NCBI GenBank assembly: GCA_020860605.1
Contig: JAJBTZ010000018.1
Coordinates: 1 to 56,565, forward strand
Length of the DNA: 56,565 nucleotides
Direction: 5' to 3'
Origin: Ruminococcus sp.
Lineage (GTDB): Bacteria > Bacillota > Clostridia > Oscillospirales > Ruminococcaceae
Of this stretch, positions 24,756 through 33,298 are shown piece by piece (position 1 is the first letter of the stretch; the number at the start of each line of letters is the position of its first letter). Below the pieces are notes generated by a model, which worked only from the letters and a program-made list of their open reading frames with translations, ran no database searches and was not told the DNA's origin. Made by a program: the position numbers and the translations under genes.

Positions 24756-26324
24756 TTACCGGAATCTTCTGCTTTTTCTTACTGAAACTCTTAACTCACG
24801 ACTTATAGTGCCACTTTGGTTTCTTACGTATATCTTACATTCTCCTGTACTCCTGGCTATGATGTAACCGCCACGGTATTCAGCTATGTTCCTGTCGGTA
24901 GTTGATATCCGGAGAAAGTCGATGCCATATGCATTATCGGGGATAACACGGAATTTCCACTCCCTCTGTTCTCCCTCACCGAGTTCAAGGAAGCTACAAG
25001 GGCAGACTATGTCTTCTATTTCCGGCTGTACTTCGAGAGAAACGCTCTTTGAAGCTTCTTCCGTATATGCTGTTATGGTGCAATGTCCGCAATCTCTTGC
25101 AGAAACAACGCCTGTATCAAAGCCAACTGTAGCTACAGAATGGTCGTCACTTTTCCATCTGATTTCGGAAAGATTCTCGGCATCCTCGGGAATTATTGTG
25201 ACTTTAAGATTACTTTCATCGCCGACAGACATATAGAGCATTGACGGGAAAAGTGTTATGTCGGTTATCAGTCTTCTTTTGCGGACATTTACCTGTTCAG
25301 TTGCAACCGGGTAAGGGTCATCGCTGATAAATGCGGAAACCTCCGCAATTCCTGCCATGCGAGGAAGCAACACTTCATCATCTACGTCGATTACATCTGT
25401 TGAATCTGAAACTACCCTGACTTTCGCACTGCTGTCAGATGGAAATATCTGCACATCAAGCTTCACCGTGCGCCCGACATCACACACTTTCGGAAGTATC
25501 ACATTGCATACCGGTGATGCCTGGCAGACAAGCTCCAGGTCTTCCCTTTCACTTTCGGTAAGAAATTCCTTTGATTCCTCAGGGAAATCATAGCTCAGTT
25601 GGGAAACAAGCGGGCAAAGAGTTTCCTCCTCGATTATCTCCAGCAGAATCTTTCCTATGTCATCGGGATCTACGCTGAAAAACAGCTTTGAACCCTGGCG
25701 TCTCAAAAACCTTGTTTCGGTGTCCATTACAAGGGCATATATTGGTGCATCGGTATCAAGTCTTATATAATCTTCTTCACTGCCGCAGAGTGCGATAACC
25801 ACGGGTGCTTCATATGGAGCATAGCCCACGTCAAACGGGTTGATTTCAAGAGTAACAAGCGGGCAATCAGACCATGTTATTCCATCATGCGAGACATCTT
25901 CAAATATGCCCTGCTCGTCAATGACGTCATACACGGCATCGGTCATTCCGCTATTGTCGCTGACATTGACAAGCGGTATTACAATACTCTCCTCTACTTC
26001 ATCACAGCCGAGCAATTCAAGCTTTTCAAGCCGCTGATAAACGTCAGCATCAAGCGGCAACGGCTGACTGATGAACGATACACAGTGCTGATTGCTGTCA
26101 GCCAGCTCTTCCATCCACTCACATGCAAACTCAGTGGACACGCACAGCATTTCATAATCGGAATTTACCTCGCGATATAGCTCTGTAAAAAGGCAATCGC
26201 ACCATTTTTCCAGTCTCTGATGCTGAAAGCTCATCAGCGAGCTATAGGGAGAAAGCTTTTTGCCGTTTACAGTCACCTTGAGCTCTGGAAGATACGGGTT
26301 ATAGAATGCAACTACCTGGTTCAT
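24756..26324 (-). CDS. Cytoplasmic Ig-like (Big2-type) domain protein
   Basis: A 522-residue protein without signal peptide or membrane helix. The first 290 residues are not recognised (opening MNQVVAFYNPYLPELKV). From about 290 onward there are three Ig-like beta domains; the one near 345-425 has the Big2 pattern LFPSMLYMSVGDESNLKV ... IRWKSDDHSVATV ... GHCTITAYTEEAS. Such domains are normally extracellular, so their presence in a chaperone/GTPase operon is odd. Its ATG directly follows the HerA stop codon (TAAATG). I infer an adaptor or structural role next to the ATPase. Confidence 0.75.
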   Translation of the reverse strand: MNQVVAFYNPYLPELKVTVNGKKLSPYSSLMSFQHQRLEKWCDCLFTELYREVNSDYEMLCVSTEFACEWMEELADSNQHCVSFISQPLPLDADVYQRLEKLELLGCDEVEESIVIPLVNVSDNSGMTDAVYDVIDEQGIFEDVSHDGITWSDCPLVTLEINPFDVGYAPYEAPVVIALCGSEEDYIRLDTDAPIYALVMDTETRFLRRQGSKLFFSVDPDDIGKILLEIIEEETLCPLVSQLSYDFPEESKEFLTESEREDLELVCQASPVCNVILPKVCDVGRTVKLDVQIFPSDSSAKVRVVSDSTDVIDVDDEVLLPRMAGIAEVSAFISDDPYPVATEQVNVRKRRLITDITLFPSMLYMSVGDESNLKVTIIPEDAENLSEIRWKSDDHSVATVGFDTGVVSARDCGHCTITAYTEEASKSVSLEVQPEIEDIVCPCSFLELGEGEQREWKFRVIPDNAYGIDFLRISTTDRNIAEYRGGYIIARSTGECKIYVRNQSGTISRELRVSVRKSRRFR

Positions 26325-29300
26325 TTACTTACTCCCGCTTTTACCGTAAATTCCCTGATAAATCAGATGATACTTGTTGTTCTGGATATCCTGCATGGAC
26401 TTGTTAAGCAATAGGTAGCGGATGACTCTCTTCTTAATGTCCTGATCTGTCAGCAAAACATAGCTGTCAAGGTGGTCATATACCTGTCCATACCAGCTTC
26501 TTACTGATACAATGTCCTTTTTGCTGATGCAATCATGCGTTATCTTCGGCTCGTCCTTGTAGTCCTTTTCAAACCTGAGAGGAAGTGCCTCAAAGAGACC
26601 ATTACACCTTATGAACTCAGCAAGTCTGGCAGAAAAGCTTCCGTTATCCGGGGCTTCACGCTCAAAGCAGGAGCACCAGTCAACCATAAGCTGGATAAAA
26701 TCCCTCTTTTTTGATTGGTTGATGTCAGAAGCATTGATTATATCAAGCAGGTCATCGAGCTGGAAACCCTCTTCGGAAGCAAGCCCGGTTTCGTATTCGA
26801 AAACCAGCTCGATCGTAAGCTTACCTTTCACCACTGACAGCGAATAGTCATCGGTTATAAGGTCGCCCTGGCGGTATTTTCCCTCGCTCTTGTCAATCTG
26901 CGTAAGTACTGCTTCAACCCAGTTATTCTGGTATACAACTGCAACTCCCATCGGGAACCTGGAAATCTCTCTTATCTGGTTATCATTGAGTCCCATCGCA
27001 AGACCGGCAATCCTGCAGTCCTCATAGTCAGGGAGTCTCATGATGATTTTCGTGTTTGTATTCTTGACAGCGGAAACATCCACAGCTGTCGGAGATTGGT
27101 CGACGATGATGAAACCCTCACCATATGTACGCATTTCGGCGATCGCGGAACTGATCATCTCAACAGATTTAGCCTGGACGTTTGAGCCCTCAGTGCTACT
27201 TGTAGTACTGCGTTTCAGGATGTTATGAGCCTCTTCCATGACGGTAATATGGCGGAGTGGCTGGTTTTCCTCACTTGTGCACATGCGGTATTCGTTCAGC
27301 TTGAGAATGAGAACGCCCATGAGAAGACTCTTTGTTTCAAGAGACGATACACGGCTCAAGTCGACTATGGTATTCTGGTCGAAAAGATATTCCTCATCGA
27401 TATCATTGGCACTGCACATAACCTGACCGGAAATGCCGTTTGTCAGCGACTTCACTCTCGTCACGAGTGCTCCTGTGTAATCTCCCTTGGAATCTGAGGA
27501 GTATGAAGACGAATTGATAATTTCCGGCAACGCCTCAAGGACATCGCTGAATGTCGGGAACTTGCTGTGACCGTTCGGAATGTAGATTGAATTTTCAAGA
27601 TCCCATCCGCATTTTATGTAGGCTCTTTCAAATGATTCCTTGAGTATTGCCGGCATAGCGGCATACAGCGGCCAGCAGGCATTGAATATCTCTATCAGTC
27701 TGTCAAGATGCTCCAGAACGTGTATTCCCTGATTAAATCTGAACGGATTGATGTGGAGCATTGAATAATATTTGGGATTTGTGCAGTAGACATGGATTCC
27801 GGGAAGGCTACCATAGTATCTTTTGTATTCACCCTTTGCAGGCTCTATTACCAGGAAAGGAATCCTGTGTTCGATCATCTCATCGAGAATACGATATGTA
27901 GTATTTGATTTGCCTGAGCCGGTGGAACCGGTTATGAAGCAGTGGGAACGGAAGCCTTCAAGGTCCAGTCTTACCCTTGCTGTCTCCTTTTCTCCCATGT
28001 GATAGACCTGACCGAGCTCAACCTTTTTGCCTCTTGGAGTGCCGCTTGAGAATCGGACATTACGCCCGAATTCAGCCATATTGAGAACTGTAACACCGGG
28101 AACCGAATGTCTTGGTAGCCCCATTATAAATGGCATTTCATTGCCGCTGATGAGACTGCAGGGATTTACCGTCTGGCTTTCTACCTCGAAGAACATGTCA
28201 TCGCCGGGAATTAAAAATCTGGGATGGATGCAATAGCGGAGATATTCGAGAACAGCAGGAGTATTTTCAGCATTGTCCTGCTTCCAGACGTTGACATAGG
28301 AGTTTTCTACTCCCGAGTCGAAGCCAGCCATCAAAGCTTTATAGGTGCTTGCCGCGACTACGGATGTCTGAACATTTTCCGAGACAAAGTAACATGCTAC
28401 ATCCCATAGTCCGAAAGCTTCACAGTTCTTGATACGTTCAAGGTGCTGGTTGATCTTTTCCAGGATGTAACTCACTGATTTATTCTCACTTGTAATTGTG
28501 ATAGTGCGGCTATCGCCGGTTGTGTCCGTGTTGGTTTCTGTGGTGGCTTCGCCCTTTGTGTCGGATGAGCCACGCGTCACGGCACTTGCCCATGAGCTTC
28601 CAGAGCTGAACCCGGTTGAGCTTCCACTGTTGAAGCCGATTCCGAGAAGTCCGAAAGATGTTCCGCGGTTACGGGAGGAGGAACTACTGTTGAACTGGCT
28701 GGTTGTATCGGTAAGGCTTTCGTTGATGGTTCTAGAGAAGCTTTCGCTCATTCCCTTTGACACAGCACGGCTGTAGTTTTCGCCATAGGAAAGCTGAGTG
28801 GACGCAAAAGGAGACAATCCGGAATAGATTTTTTGAAGTCCGCGCTTGCGCTGTTCGAGGATTTCTTTGTTGAGTGGCTCGGCGATAAAGACGGCTGTAT
28901 ATTCCGAGCCCTTCATAGTGTCTATAAACTTCTCGATACCCTGAACAAAGCGTTCCTTATCCTCATCCCTTGTTGACGGAACTATGGAAACGGAAGAAGC
29001 ATTCTGGCGGGCACCGAAGCGTCCTTTTTTATTGATTGATCCTAATATCCTCTGAATCTCATCCTGGGGAACTGCCTGTATCTGGCTTCCGGCAAAATTG
29101 CCCTTGAAGCTCTTTTCAAGAATTGCTTCGGCAGTTGAGACGTTTTCAACAGAACGGACGCCAATATAAAATCCAAGCTCATTGCGAGTGCTCCTGATTA
29201 CGAGCAGACCAGCAGCCTGGATGTTAAAAAACGCACTATATACGCTGATGAGCTTGTCATTAGCGTTTTCATCGACATCATAAACAATGCGTTCAATCTG

Positions 29301-29477
29301 GTATAAACGCACATATTCATCTGACTTTTCTTTTGGGTCAAGCTCTACCAGTGGATAACGATCCAGATTGATGAGATAATTCTTATTCACGAAAGCATCA
29401 GCATACAGCATACCTTTTTCCAAGGCAGCGTTTGCCTGCTCCTCGTCGAGAGCAAGCTCATACTTTTCGTTATCCAT
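26325..29477 (-). CDS. HerA/FtsK-type ATPase with serine-rich insert (DUF87-like)
   Basis: A 1050-residue ATPase. Walker A GSTGSGKS near residue 514 is followed by IPFLVIEPAKGEYKRYYG, typical of HerA-family (DUF87) motors; Walker B VMEEAHNIL lies near 750. The N-terminal 250 residues are unlike HerA and contain a Ser/Gly/Thr-rich segment (about 250-310, SSSSRNRGTSFG). HerA proteins form hexamers that pump DNA and often pair with nucleases in defence. The start at 29477 is preferred over GTG 29486 because AAGGGTGA sits 8 bases upstream. It is the second gene of the operon and the likely DNA-translocating motor. No nuclease is obvious next to it, which is unusual. Confidence 0.85.
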   Translation of the reverse strand: MDNEKYELALDEEQANAALEKGMLYADAFVNKNYLINLDRYPLVELDPKEKSDEYVRLYQIERIVYDVDENANDKLISVYSAFFNIQAAGLLVIRSTRNELGFYIGVRSVENVSTAEAILEKSFKGNFAGSQIQAVPQDEIQRILGSINKKGRFGARQNASSVSIVPSTRDEDKERFVQGIEKFIDTMKGSEYTAVFIAEPLNKEILEQRKRGLQKIYSGLSPFASTQLSYGENYSRAVSKGMSESFSRTINESLTDTTSQFNSSSSSRNRGTSFGLLGIGFNSGSSTGFSSGSSWASAVTRGSSDTKGEATTETNTDTTGDSRTITITSENKSVSYILEKINQHLERIKNCEAFGLWDVACYFVSENVQTSVVAASTYKALMAGFDSGVENSYVNVWKQDNAENTPAVLEYLRYCIHPRFLIPGDDMFFEVESQTVNPCSLISGNEMPFIMGLPRHSVPGVTVLNMAEFGRNVRFSSGTPRGKKVELGQVYHMGEKETARVRLDLEGFRSHCFITGSTGSGKSNTTYRILDEMIEHRIPFLVIEPAKGEYKRYYGSLPGIHVYCTNPKYYSMLHINPFRFNQGIHVLEHLDRLIEIFNACWPLYAAMPAILKESFERAYIKCGWDLENSIYIPNGHSKFPTFSDVLEALPEIINSSSYSSDSKGDYTGALVTRVKSLTNGISGQVMCSANDIDEEYLFDQNTIVDLSRVSSLETKSLLMGVLILKLNEYRMCTSEENQPLRHITVMEEAHNILKRSTTSSTEGSNVQAKSVEMISSAIAEMRTYGEGFIIVDQSPTAVDVSAVKNTNTKIIMRLPDYEDCRIAGLAMGLNDNQIREISRFPMGVAVVYQNNWVEAVLTQIDKSEGKYRQGDLITDDYSLSVVKGKLTIELVFEYETGLASEEGFQLDDLLDIINASDINQSKKRDFIQLMVDWCSCFEREAPDNGSFSARLAEFIRCNGLFEALPLRFEKDYKDEPKITHDCISKKDIVSVRSWYGQVYDHLDSYVLLTDQDIKKRVIRYLLLNKSMQDIQNNKYHLIYQGIYGKSGSK

Positions 29478-29545
29478 CAGTATCACCCTTGACTTATTCT
29501 ATGTACGATAAACTTGAATACCTGTAGAAAATACTACTTATCACT

Positions 29546-30679
29546 TCAGTGCTTATCTCTGTATGGCGTGTCCTCGAAGCCATCTGAATTAAGGCGGGAC
29601 ACAAAGTGATTTAGCCTCTTCTGCCAGAAGGATACAAACCATTTCTGTTTGCCGAAAAGCTTCACCATAGTGGGGCTTACCGCATAGTAGACTCTCACAA
29701 ACAATCTGCCATACCATGTAGAATCCAGAACGATGTCACGGTATCTTCTTAGCGTCCATACTGGTGGACAATCATATGAACCATAAACCGCAGTTGCTAT
29801 ATAGCATCCACCACTTTTGGAAGCAGACTGATTCATAAGCTGGTCACACTCGCGAACCTTATCAGCCGCATCTACATCGCCCTGCTGTGCCGCAATCTGG
29901 AACCACTTTTTTGCTTCCTGCAAATCAAGCGGAACACCCATGGGTTTACCGTAAATCATGCCGAGATTGTATGAGGCATCTGCATAGCCTTTCTGCGAAG
30001 CAGACTTGAAAAGCGTAATCGCTTGCGGAACATTCTTTAGGATTCCCTCTCCGTTAAGATACATAACGCCAAGATTATACTCAGCATCAGGCATTCCCTT
30101 CTCTGCCGCAGACCTGAATAGCGATATTGCTTTTGGAACATCCCTGGAAACACCTTCGCCATCTTTAAGCATCAGCCCGTAAAGATACTGCGAACTGGTG
30201 TAGCCCTTGTCTGATGAAATTTTTAACCATTTTGCGGCTTCTTTCCAATCAGCCGGCTCAACACGGAATGCATATATGTTAGCAAGGAAATACTGTGCCT
30301 CAGCGTCCCCAAGCTCGGAGGCTTTTAACAGCCACTTTTCAGCAAGGCTGTTATCCTGAGGAACGCCTGCGTCTGCATCTCCATCATAATACGTTGCGCC
30401 TACATAGAAAATTGAGTCAGCATCGCCATTCTCAGCCGCTTTCAGCCGCCACCCGAATGATTTTACGGGATCTTTCTGAACGCCGTCACCTTTTAAGTAC
30501 ATAATTGAAAGATCAGACTGGGCATCAACAACTCCCTGCTCAGCCGCCCTTGAAATCCAATAGAACGCCTTTTCAAGGTTCTTTTCAACGCCATCGCTGG
30601 TGAGATATGCAGTGCCTACAGCATACTCTGCCTCTGCATTACCAGCTTCAGCCATGCGTAATACTTCCTCAAAAGTCAT
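29546..30679 (-). CDS. Sel1-repeat protein with CFI-box C-terminus
   Basis: A 377-residue protein. Residues 5-280 hold seven or eight Sel1-like helical repeats of about 36 residues (AAEQGVVDAQSDLSIMYLKG and similar), a protein-binding scaffold. The tail starts with GGCYIATAVYGSYDCPPV (about 290-307), the CFI-box motif found at the end of many stress- and conflict-linked proteins, and runs on with a partly hydrophobic region. It is the first gene of the 20-kb operon, 69 bases before the ATPase. The ribosome site (GGGTGGATTTCTT) is weak. Likely a sensor or assembly hub. Sel1 relatives recur at 33801 and in part at 32712. Confidence 0.85.
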   Translation of the reverse strand: MTFEEVLRMAEAGNAEAEYAVGTAYLTSDGVEKNLEKAFYWISRAAEQGVVDAQSDLSIMYLKGDGVQKDPVKSFGWRLKAAENGDADSIFYVGATYYDGDADAGVPQDNSLAEKWLLKASELGDAEAQYFLANIYAFRVEPADWKEAAKWLKISSDKGYTSSQYLYGLMLKDGEGVSRDVPKAISLFRSAAEKGMPDAEYNLGVMYLNGEGILKNVPQAITLFKSASQKGYADASYNLGMIYGKPMGVPLDLQEAKKWFQIAAQQGDVDAADKVRECDQLMNQSASKSGGCYIATAVYGSYDCPPVWTLRRYRDIVLDSTWYGRLFVRVYYAVSPTMVKLFGKQKWFVSFWQKRLNHFVSRLNSDGFEDTPYRDKH

Positions 30680-30764
30680 AAGAAATCCACCCTTTCAAGC
30701 TGATAATGCCTCGACACACTTACTATATCTCTAAGAGCTAATTTCGTATGGTGTCAATTTGCCT

Positions 30765-30807
30765 AGATGTCACTCTACGTTAATAAACTACAAGGCAAGT
30801 GACATCT
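30765..30807. promoter_or_regulatory. Operator-like inverted repeat upstream of the large operon
   Basis: AGATGTCACT at 30765-30774 is repeated inverted at 30798-30807 with a 23-base gap. It lies upstream of a TTGACA-like box reading toward the operon (complement at 30752-30757). I infer a regulator site; no dedicated repressor gene is adjacent. Confidence 0.45.
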
Positions 30808-30825
30808 CAAGAAGCCTTATATCCA

Positions 30826-30990
30826 TACAAAAATAAAAATCTCCTTAGTGTCTAACACTAAGGAGATTGCAATACAAACACAAACCTCCGTAGCACTAAA
30901 CACAGTGTCGGAGGTTGAAAATGGGTCTGCCGGAGGCAGTACCCCCCACACATTCATGTGACTAGATTTCCACAAATCTTTCACACTATA
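30826..30990 (-). ncRNA. Candidate small RNA with three hairpins and terminator
   Basis: No reading frame fits, but the minus strand carries three stem-loops in a row: GGGT-A-CTGCC/GGCAG-ACCC (30923-30944), AACCTCCG...CGGAGGTT (30883-30916) and a perfect 14-base stem with a 3-base loop (30838-30868) followed by TTTTTATTTTTG, a strong terminator. A consensus promoter lies just upstream (30997-31025). The expected transcript is about 165 bases. Each hairpin carries (C)CTCC or TCTCC in its 5' arm, complementary to Shine-Dalgarno sequences, which would suit a translation-blocking RNA. I do not recognise it as a known RNA family. Confidence 0.6.
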
Positions 30991-30996
30991 AGAACA

Positions 30997-31025
30997 ATAA
31001 TATCATGCTTTGTGGTACTTGTCAA
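30997..31025 (-). promoter_or_regulatory. Sigma-A promoter of the candidate small RNA
   Basis: Minus strand: TTGACA, 17-base spacer, TATTAT. No ribosome site or gene start follows within 150 bases; instead the three hairpins follow. Confidence 0.7.
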
Positions 31026-31145
31026 GCATTTTTCGACAATAAATTTTGTGCGTGTCTCGTTTCATCCTGTTTGATGACAAATGCCATTGAAATATCACAA
31101 AGGACAAGAAATTGGCATTGTTCTTATGTTCCACGACAACAAGCA

Positions 31146-31553
31146 TTACTTGCCTACCTTAAAATGTATCCTAGCCCTCCTCACCACATCACTTGGCTTC
31201 CTCATAACACATATTAAGACATCCTCTGTTGTTATAGCTTTAAAGCTCTTTTCCAACGAACGCCTTTCTGCCGAATCGATAATATCCTGCATATAAAACG
31301 AATCATCAAAAGTGTTCTTTCCGGTTCGGATATACGCCATCAGCGTCTTTCTGGCTTCCTCGAAGTCATCTATGTAAGTTCCAAGAAGCCATTCCAAGTG
31401 AGAAAGCTCGACACTCTTACTAGAAGCAGGTGTGTCTCTGATTTTATCAATAAGTGCAACGATAAACCTTTCTTCTGTGAGCATGCCCAGGGGAGGACTC
31501 GCTATTTCAATTGCACTCTTTTCTATTTCTTTCAGCAAAAAGCTATTGTCCAT
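31146..31553 (-). CDS. Helical protein, possibly Clp-N-like
   Basis: A 135-residue soluble protein that appears all helical. The end, SAERRSLEKSFKAITTEDVLICVMR, faintly recalls the repeat of Clp ATPase N-domains (A...A...I.TE.LL). The start at 31553 has AGGAGGACTCAAT upstream; the frame runs 25 codons further up through the previous gene. It is the second gene of a two-gene operon behind the degenerate M50 protein and is probably expressed from the same CGACT promoter. Function unknown; an adaptor for proteolysis is a guess. Confidence 0.65.
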   Translation of the reverse strand: MDNSFLLKEIEKSAIEIASPPLGMLTEERFIVALIDKIRDTPASSKSVELSHLEWLLGTYIDDFEEARKTLMAYIRTGKNTFDDSFYMQDIIDSAERRSLEKSFKAITTEDVLICVMRKPSDVVRRARIHFKVGK

Positions 31554-31573
31554 ATTGAGTCCTCCTGAGTTTA

Positions 31574-32566
31574 TTACAGAGTGACGATGACATAAAAAGC
31601 ATAAACAATGGGGACGACAAGCAAGCATAGCACCAATGCGGTAAGAACCCAGTACGCTATCTGCAAAATCAGAGCGATGACAATCGCAATCAGACGACGG
31701 ATTCCCTTGGAACCGGAATGGAGAAGTTCCCAGCGATACTCCTTACTTGAGAACCATCTCTTGACTTCATCATTGATGCTTTTAACTTCACACAATATAC
31801 TGATTACATTCTCTCCGACACTATTCTTAATCGGGAGTACACTTAAGAGTGCCATTCCGAAATTAAAGAATGCGACAATGTTTGCGGTTCCGCAAAGCGA
31901 ATGCTTTGTCAATCCTATAATGCTTGCTATGTAAGCAAGAATCAGATTCATCTCAGTTCCCGCAAGATAGAATTGGATTGCTTCGGTTTTTGTTGTGACT
32001 TTGTCTATTTCGTAATCACAATAACAGCCAACCGGGATTATTCGGAATAAGAGCATAACGCCAACATTCGTCACCGTGTAACCAGAAGCAAAAGCTGCTA
32101 TTATCTGACCGACTTCGTGGATCATCATGCCAACAATGAACGATACAATACATGTCCATGTATTTATCCAGGGGTCTAATTCTCTTGGGCTATTGGCAAA
32201 GACATATGCCCACGCAATAGTCAGTGCAATCGTCAGCACTATCATCATTACGTTAAGGACTTTGAAGATACCTCTGCGGGGCTGTTTATTCTTATCAAAA
32301 GAGAAGAGGATAAACTGGTCGATGAAGCACTTGCCTTTGATGAGGTGAGAGTTCGAAATCAGCTTATAATCCCGAAGCAGGAGAAGTGTCTGCTCGTCCT
32401 CCTGATTCAAATCAATAGCCTTAGTTTCGTCAGCTTCCTGCAGAGCATCATAAAGATTATGGCTAAGCTCAAATTGGTCACCATTGGTGTTTTTGATGTA
32501 ATAGTGAAGTCCGTTGTCAAGCTCAATTTGCTCTAACGAGACTCCTTCGTTTAGTCTTGGGTACAT
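31574..32566 (-). CDS. M50-type membrane protein with degenerate active site
   Basis: A 330-residue membrane protein laid out like the M50 protein at 39856: a cytoplasmic N-terminal domain (1-80) that may be a PqqD-like recognition fold (NLYDALQEADETKAIDL...LLRDYKLI), then about six membrane helices. The zinc motif reads HEVGQ at 150-154, so the second His is lost, and the usual FDGYY-like third-ligand motif is replaced by KNSVGENV. It is therefore probably an inactive pseudo-protease that binds or shields a peptide, perhaps giving immunity. AAGGAGGAACACTC precedes ATG 32566. The promoter motif at 32613-32638 puts it under the CHAT-sigma system. Confidence 0.78.
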   Translation of the reverse strand: MYPRLNEGVSLEQIELDNGLHYYIKNTNGDQFELSHNLYDALQEADETKAIDLNQEDEQTLLLLRDYKLISNSHLIKGKCFIDQFILFSFDKNKQPRRGIFKVLNVMMIVLTIALTIAWAYVFANSPRELDPWINTWTCIVSFIVGMMIHEVGQIIAAFASGYTVTNVGVMLLFRIIPVGCYCDYEIDKVTTKTEAIQFYLAGTEMNLILAYIASIIGLTKHSLCGTANIVAFFNFGMALLSVLPIKNSVGENVISILCEVKSINDEVKRWFSSKEYRWELLHSGSKGIRRLIAIVIALILQIAYWVLTALVLCLLVVPIVYAFYVIVTL

Positions 32567-32612
32567 GAGTGTTCCTCCTTAGCTTTTTGCTAATTTATGT
32601 TTATACCTGTAT

Positions 32613-32638
32613 AGTCGCTCAAAAAGCTATTTTTCCGA
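32613..32638 (-). promoter_or_regulatory. CGACT promoter motif, copy 3
   Basis: Minus strand: TCGGAAAAATAGC... then CGACT 21 bases after the first T. It lies 46 bases upstream of the degenerate M50 gene. Element spacing is identical in all seven copies in the window. Confidence 0.75.
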
Positions 32639-32658
32639 CTGTCAAAATAAAAAAATCT

Positions 32659-32686
32659 CTCACAGACTGTTTTATCAGTCTGTGAG
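32659..32686 (-). terminator. Terminator hairpin CTCACAGACTG
   Basis: An 11-base stem CTCACAGACTG/CAGTCTGTGAG, followed on the minus strand by AGATTTTTTTATTTT. It ends the gene at 32712, and the CGACT promoter begins 20 bases later. A near-identical hairpin recurs at 34404 and 42694. Confidence 0.85.
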
Positions 32687-32711
32687 CTTGGCGATCAAGC
32701 GATTACGACAG

Positions 32712-32949
32712 CTATCTCAAAGGCGGAATTCCGTTCATATTCACAGCCGTAGTCATAACCGCATTATATGCAATCTTATTACTTTCATAATCGTCAAGGT
32801 ATTCCTGGGCTATTGAAGCCATCCTCTCGTTTCCGGAGTTCAAAGCTTTTTCCGGCTTCAAAAAGCTTCTCTGCCTCAGTTTTTTGGGTTTCCTGATTAC
32901 TGGATGTGACATTTTCCTTATTGTCTTTTCTTTTGCTGAATAATCCCAT
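32712..32949 (-). pseudogene. Small MGLF-type Sel1-related protein, frameshifted
   Basis: AAAGGAGATATAATC precedes ATG 32949 and the protein MGLFSKRKDNKENV...AEKLFEAGK. After an A5 run (complement of 32847-32851) the sensible frame moves by one: KALNSGNERMASIAQEYLDDYESN ... AVNMNGIPPLR, ending 32712. Removing one A rejoins an 80-residue protein. Its end (SIAQEYLDDYES-NKIAYNAVMTTAVNMNGIPPLR) is closely similar to the end of the gene at 33801, so the two are paralogues. They look like truncated Sel1 units. Real decay, or an error in the homopolymer. Confidence 0.65.
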
Positions 32950-33003
32950 GATTATATCTCCTTTACATAATTTTTGATTTATGTCTCCGCCATGCACGCC
33001 CGT

Positions 33004-33032
33004 ATGATATGTATATACAAGCCCTTCCACAA
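33004..33032 (-). promoter_or_regulatory. Promoter inside a large inverted repeat
   Basis: Minus strand: TTGTGG, 17-base spacer, TATCAT, driving the gene at 32949. It is framed by a perfect 11-base inverted repeat, CCGCCATGCAC at 32987-32997 and GTGCATGGCGG at 33043-33053, which could be a regulator site or a hairpin in the 5' leader. Confidence 0.55.
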
Positions 33033-33066
33033 AAAGGCAGATGTGCATGGCGGTAGACGGCGTTAG

Positions 33067-33255
33067 TTATCTTCCCTTGTAGTGGAAGCATCCGTTGCGA
33101 TCCTCAGGTCGGTTATAGCCACCATAAGGGCCTTCACATTTTATGCGACCATAGCTGTCTCTATCGTAGAAGTTTGCGTAGATGCAGCCGGAACAGTTGC
33201 CCTCGAACATGCCTTCCGGCAGTGTGATTGTCGTAGCCTTGCTGGTTTTTGTCAT
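33067..33255 (-). CDS. Small Cys-rich, probably metal-binding protein
   Basis: A 62-residue protein. The second half has four Cys and two His in a zinc-finger-like pattern (CSGCIYANFYDRD...IKCEGPYGG...GCFHYKGR). AGGAGGGTTACAG precedes ATG 33255, preferred over an in-frame start 10 codons upstream. It lies between the JAB protease gene and the MGLF gene on the same strand and could be cotranscribed with the JAB gene, 43 bases away. It might be a RiPP-like precursor or a small regulator; neither is shown. Confidence 0.65.
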   Translation of the reverse strand: MTKTSKATTITLPEGMFEGNCSGCIYANFYDRDSYGRIKCEGPYGGYNRPEDRNGCFHYKGR

Positions 33256-33298
33256 CTGTAACCCTCCTTTCTTGTTTCTCTTCAAGAGAATAAGTATT

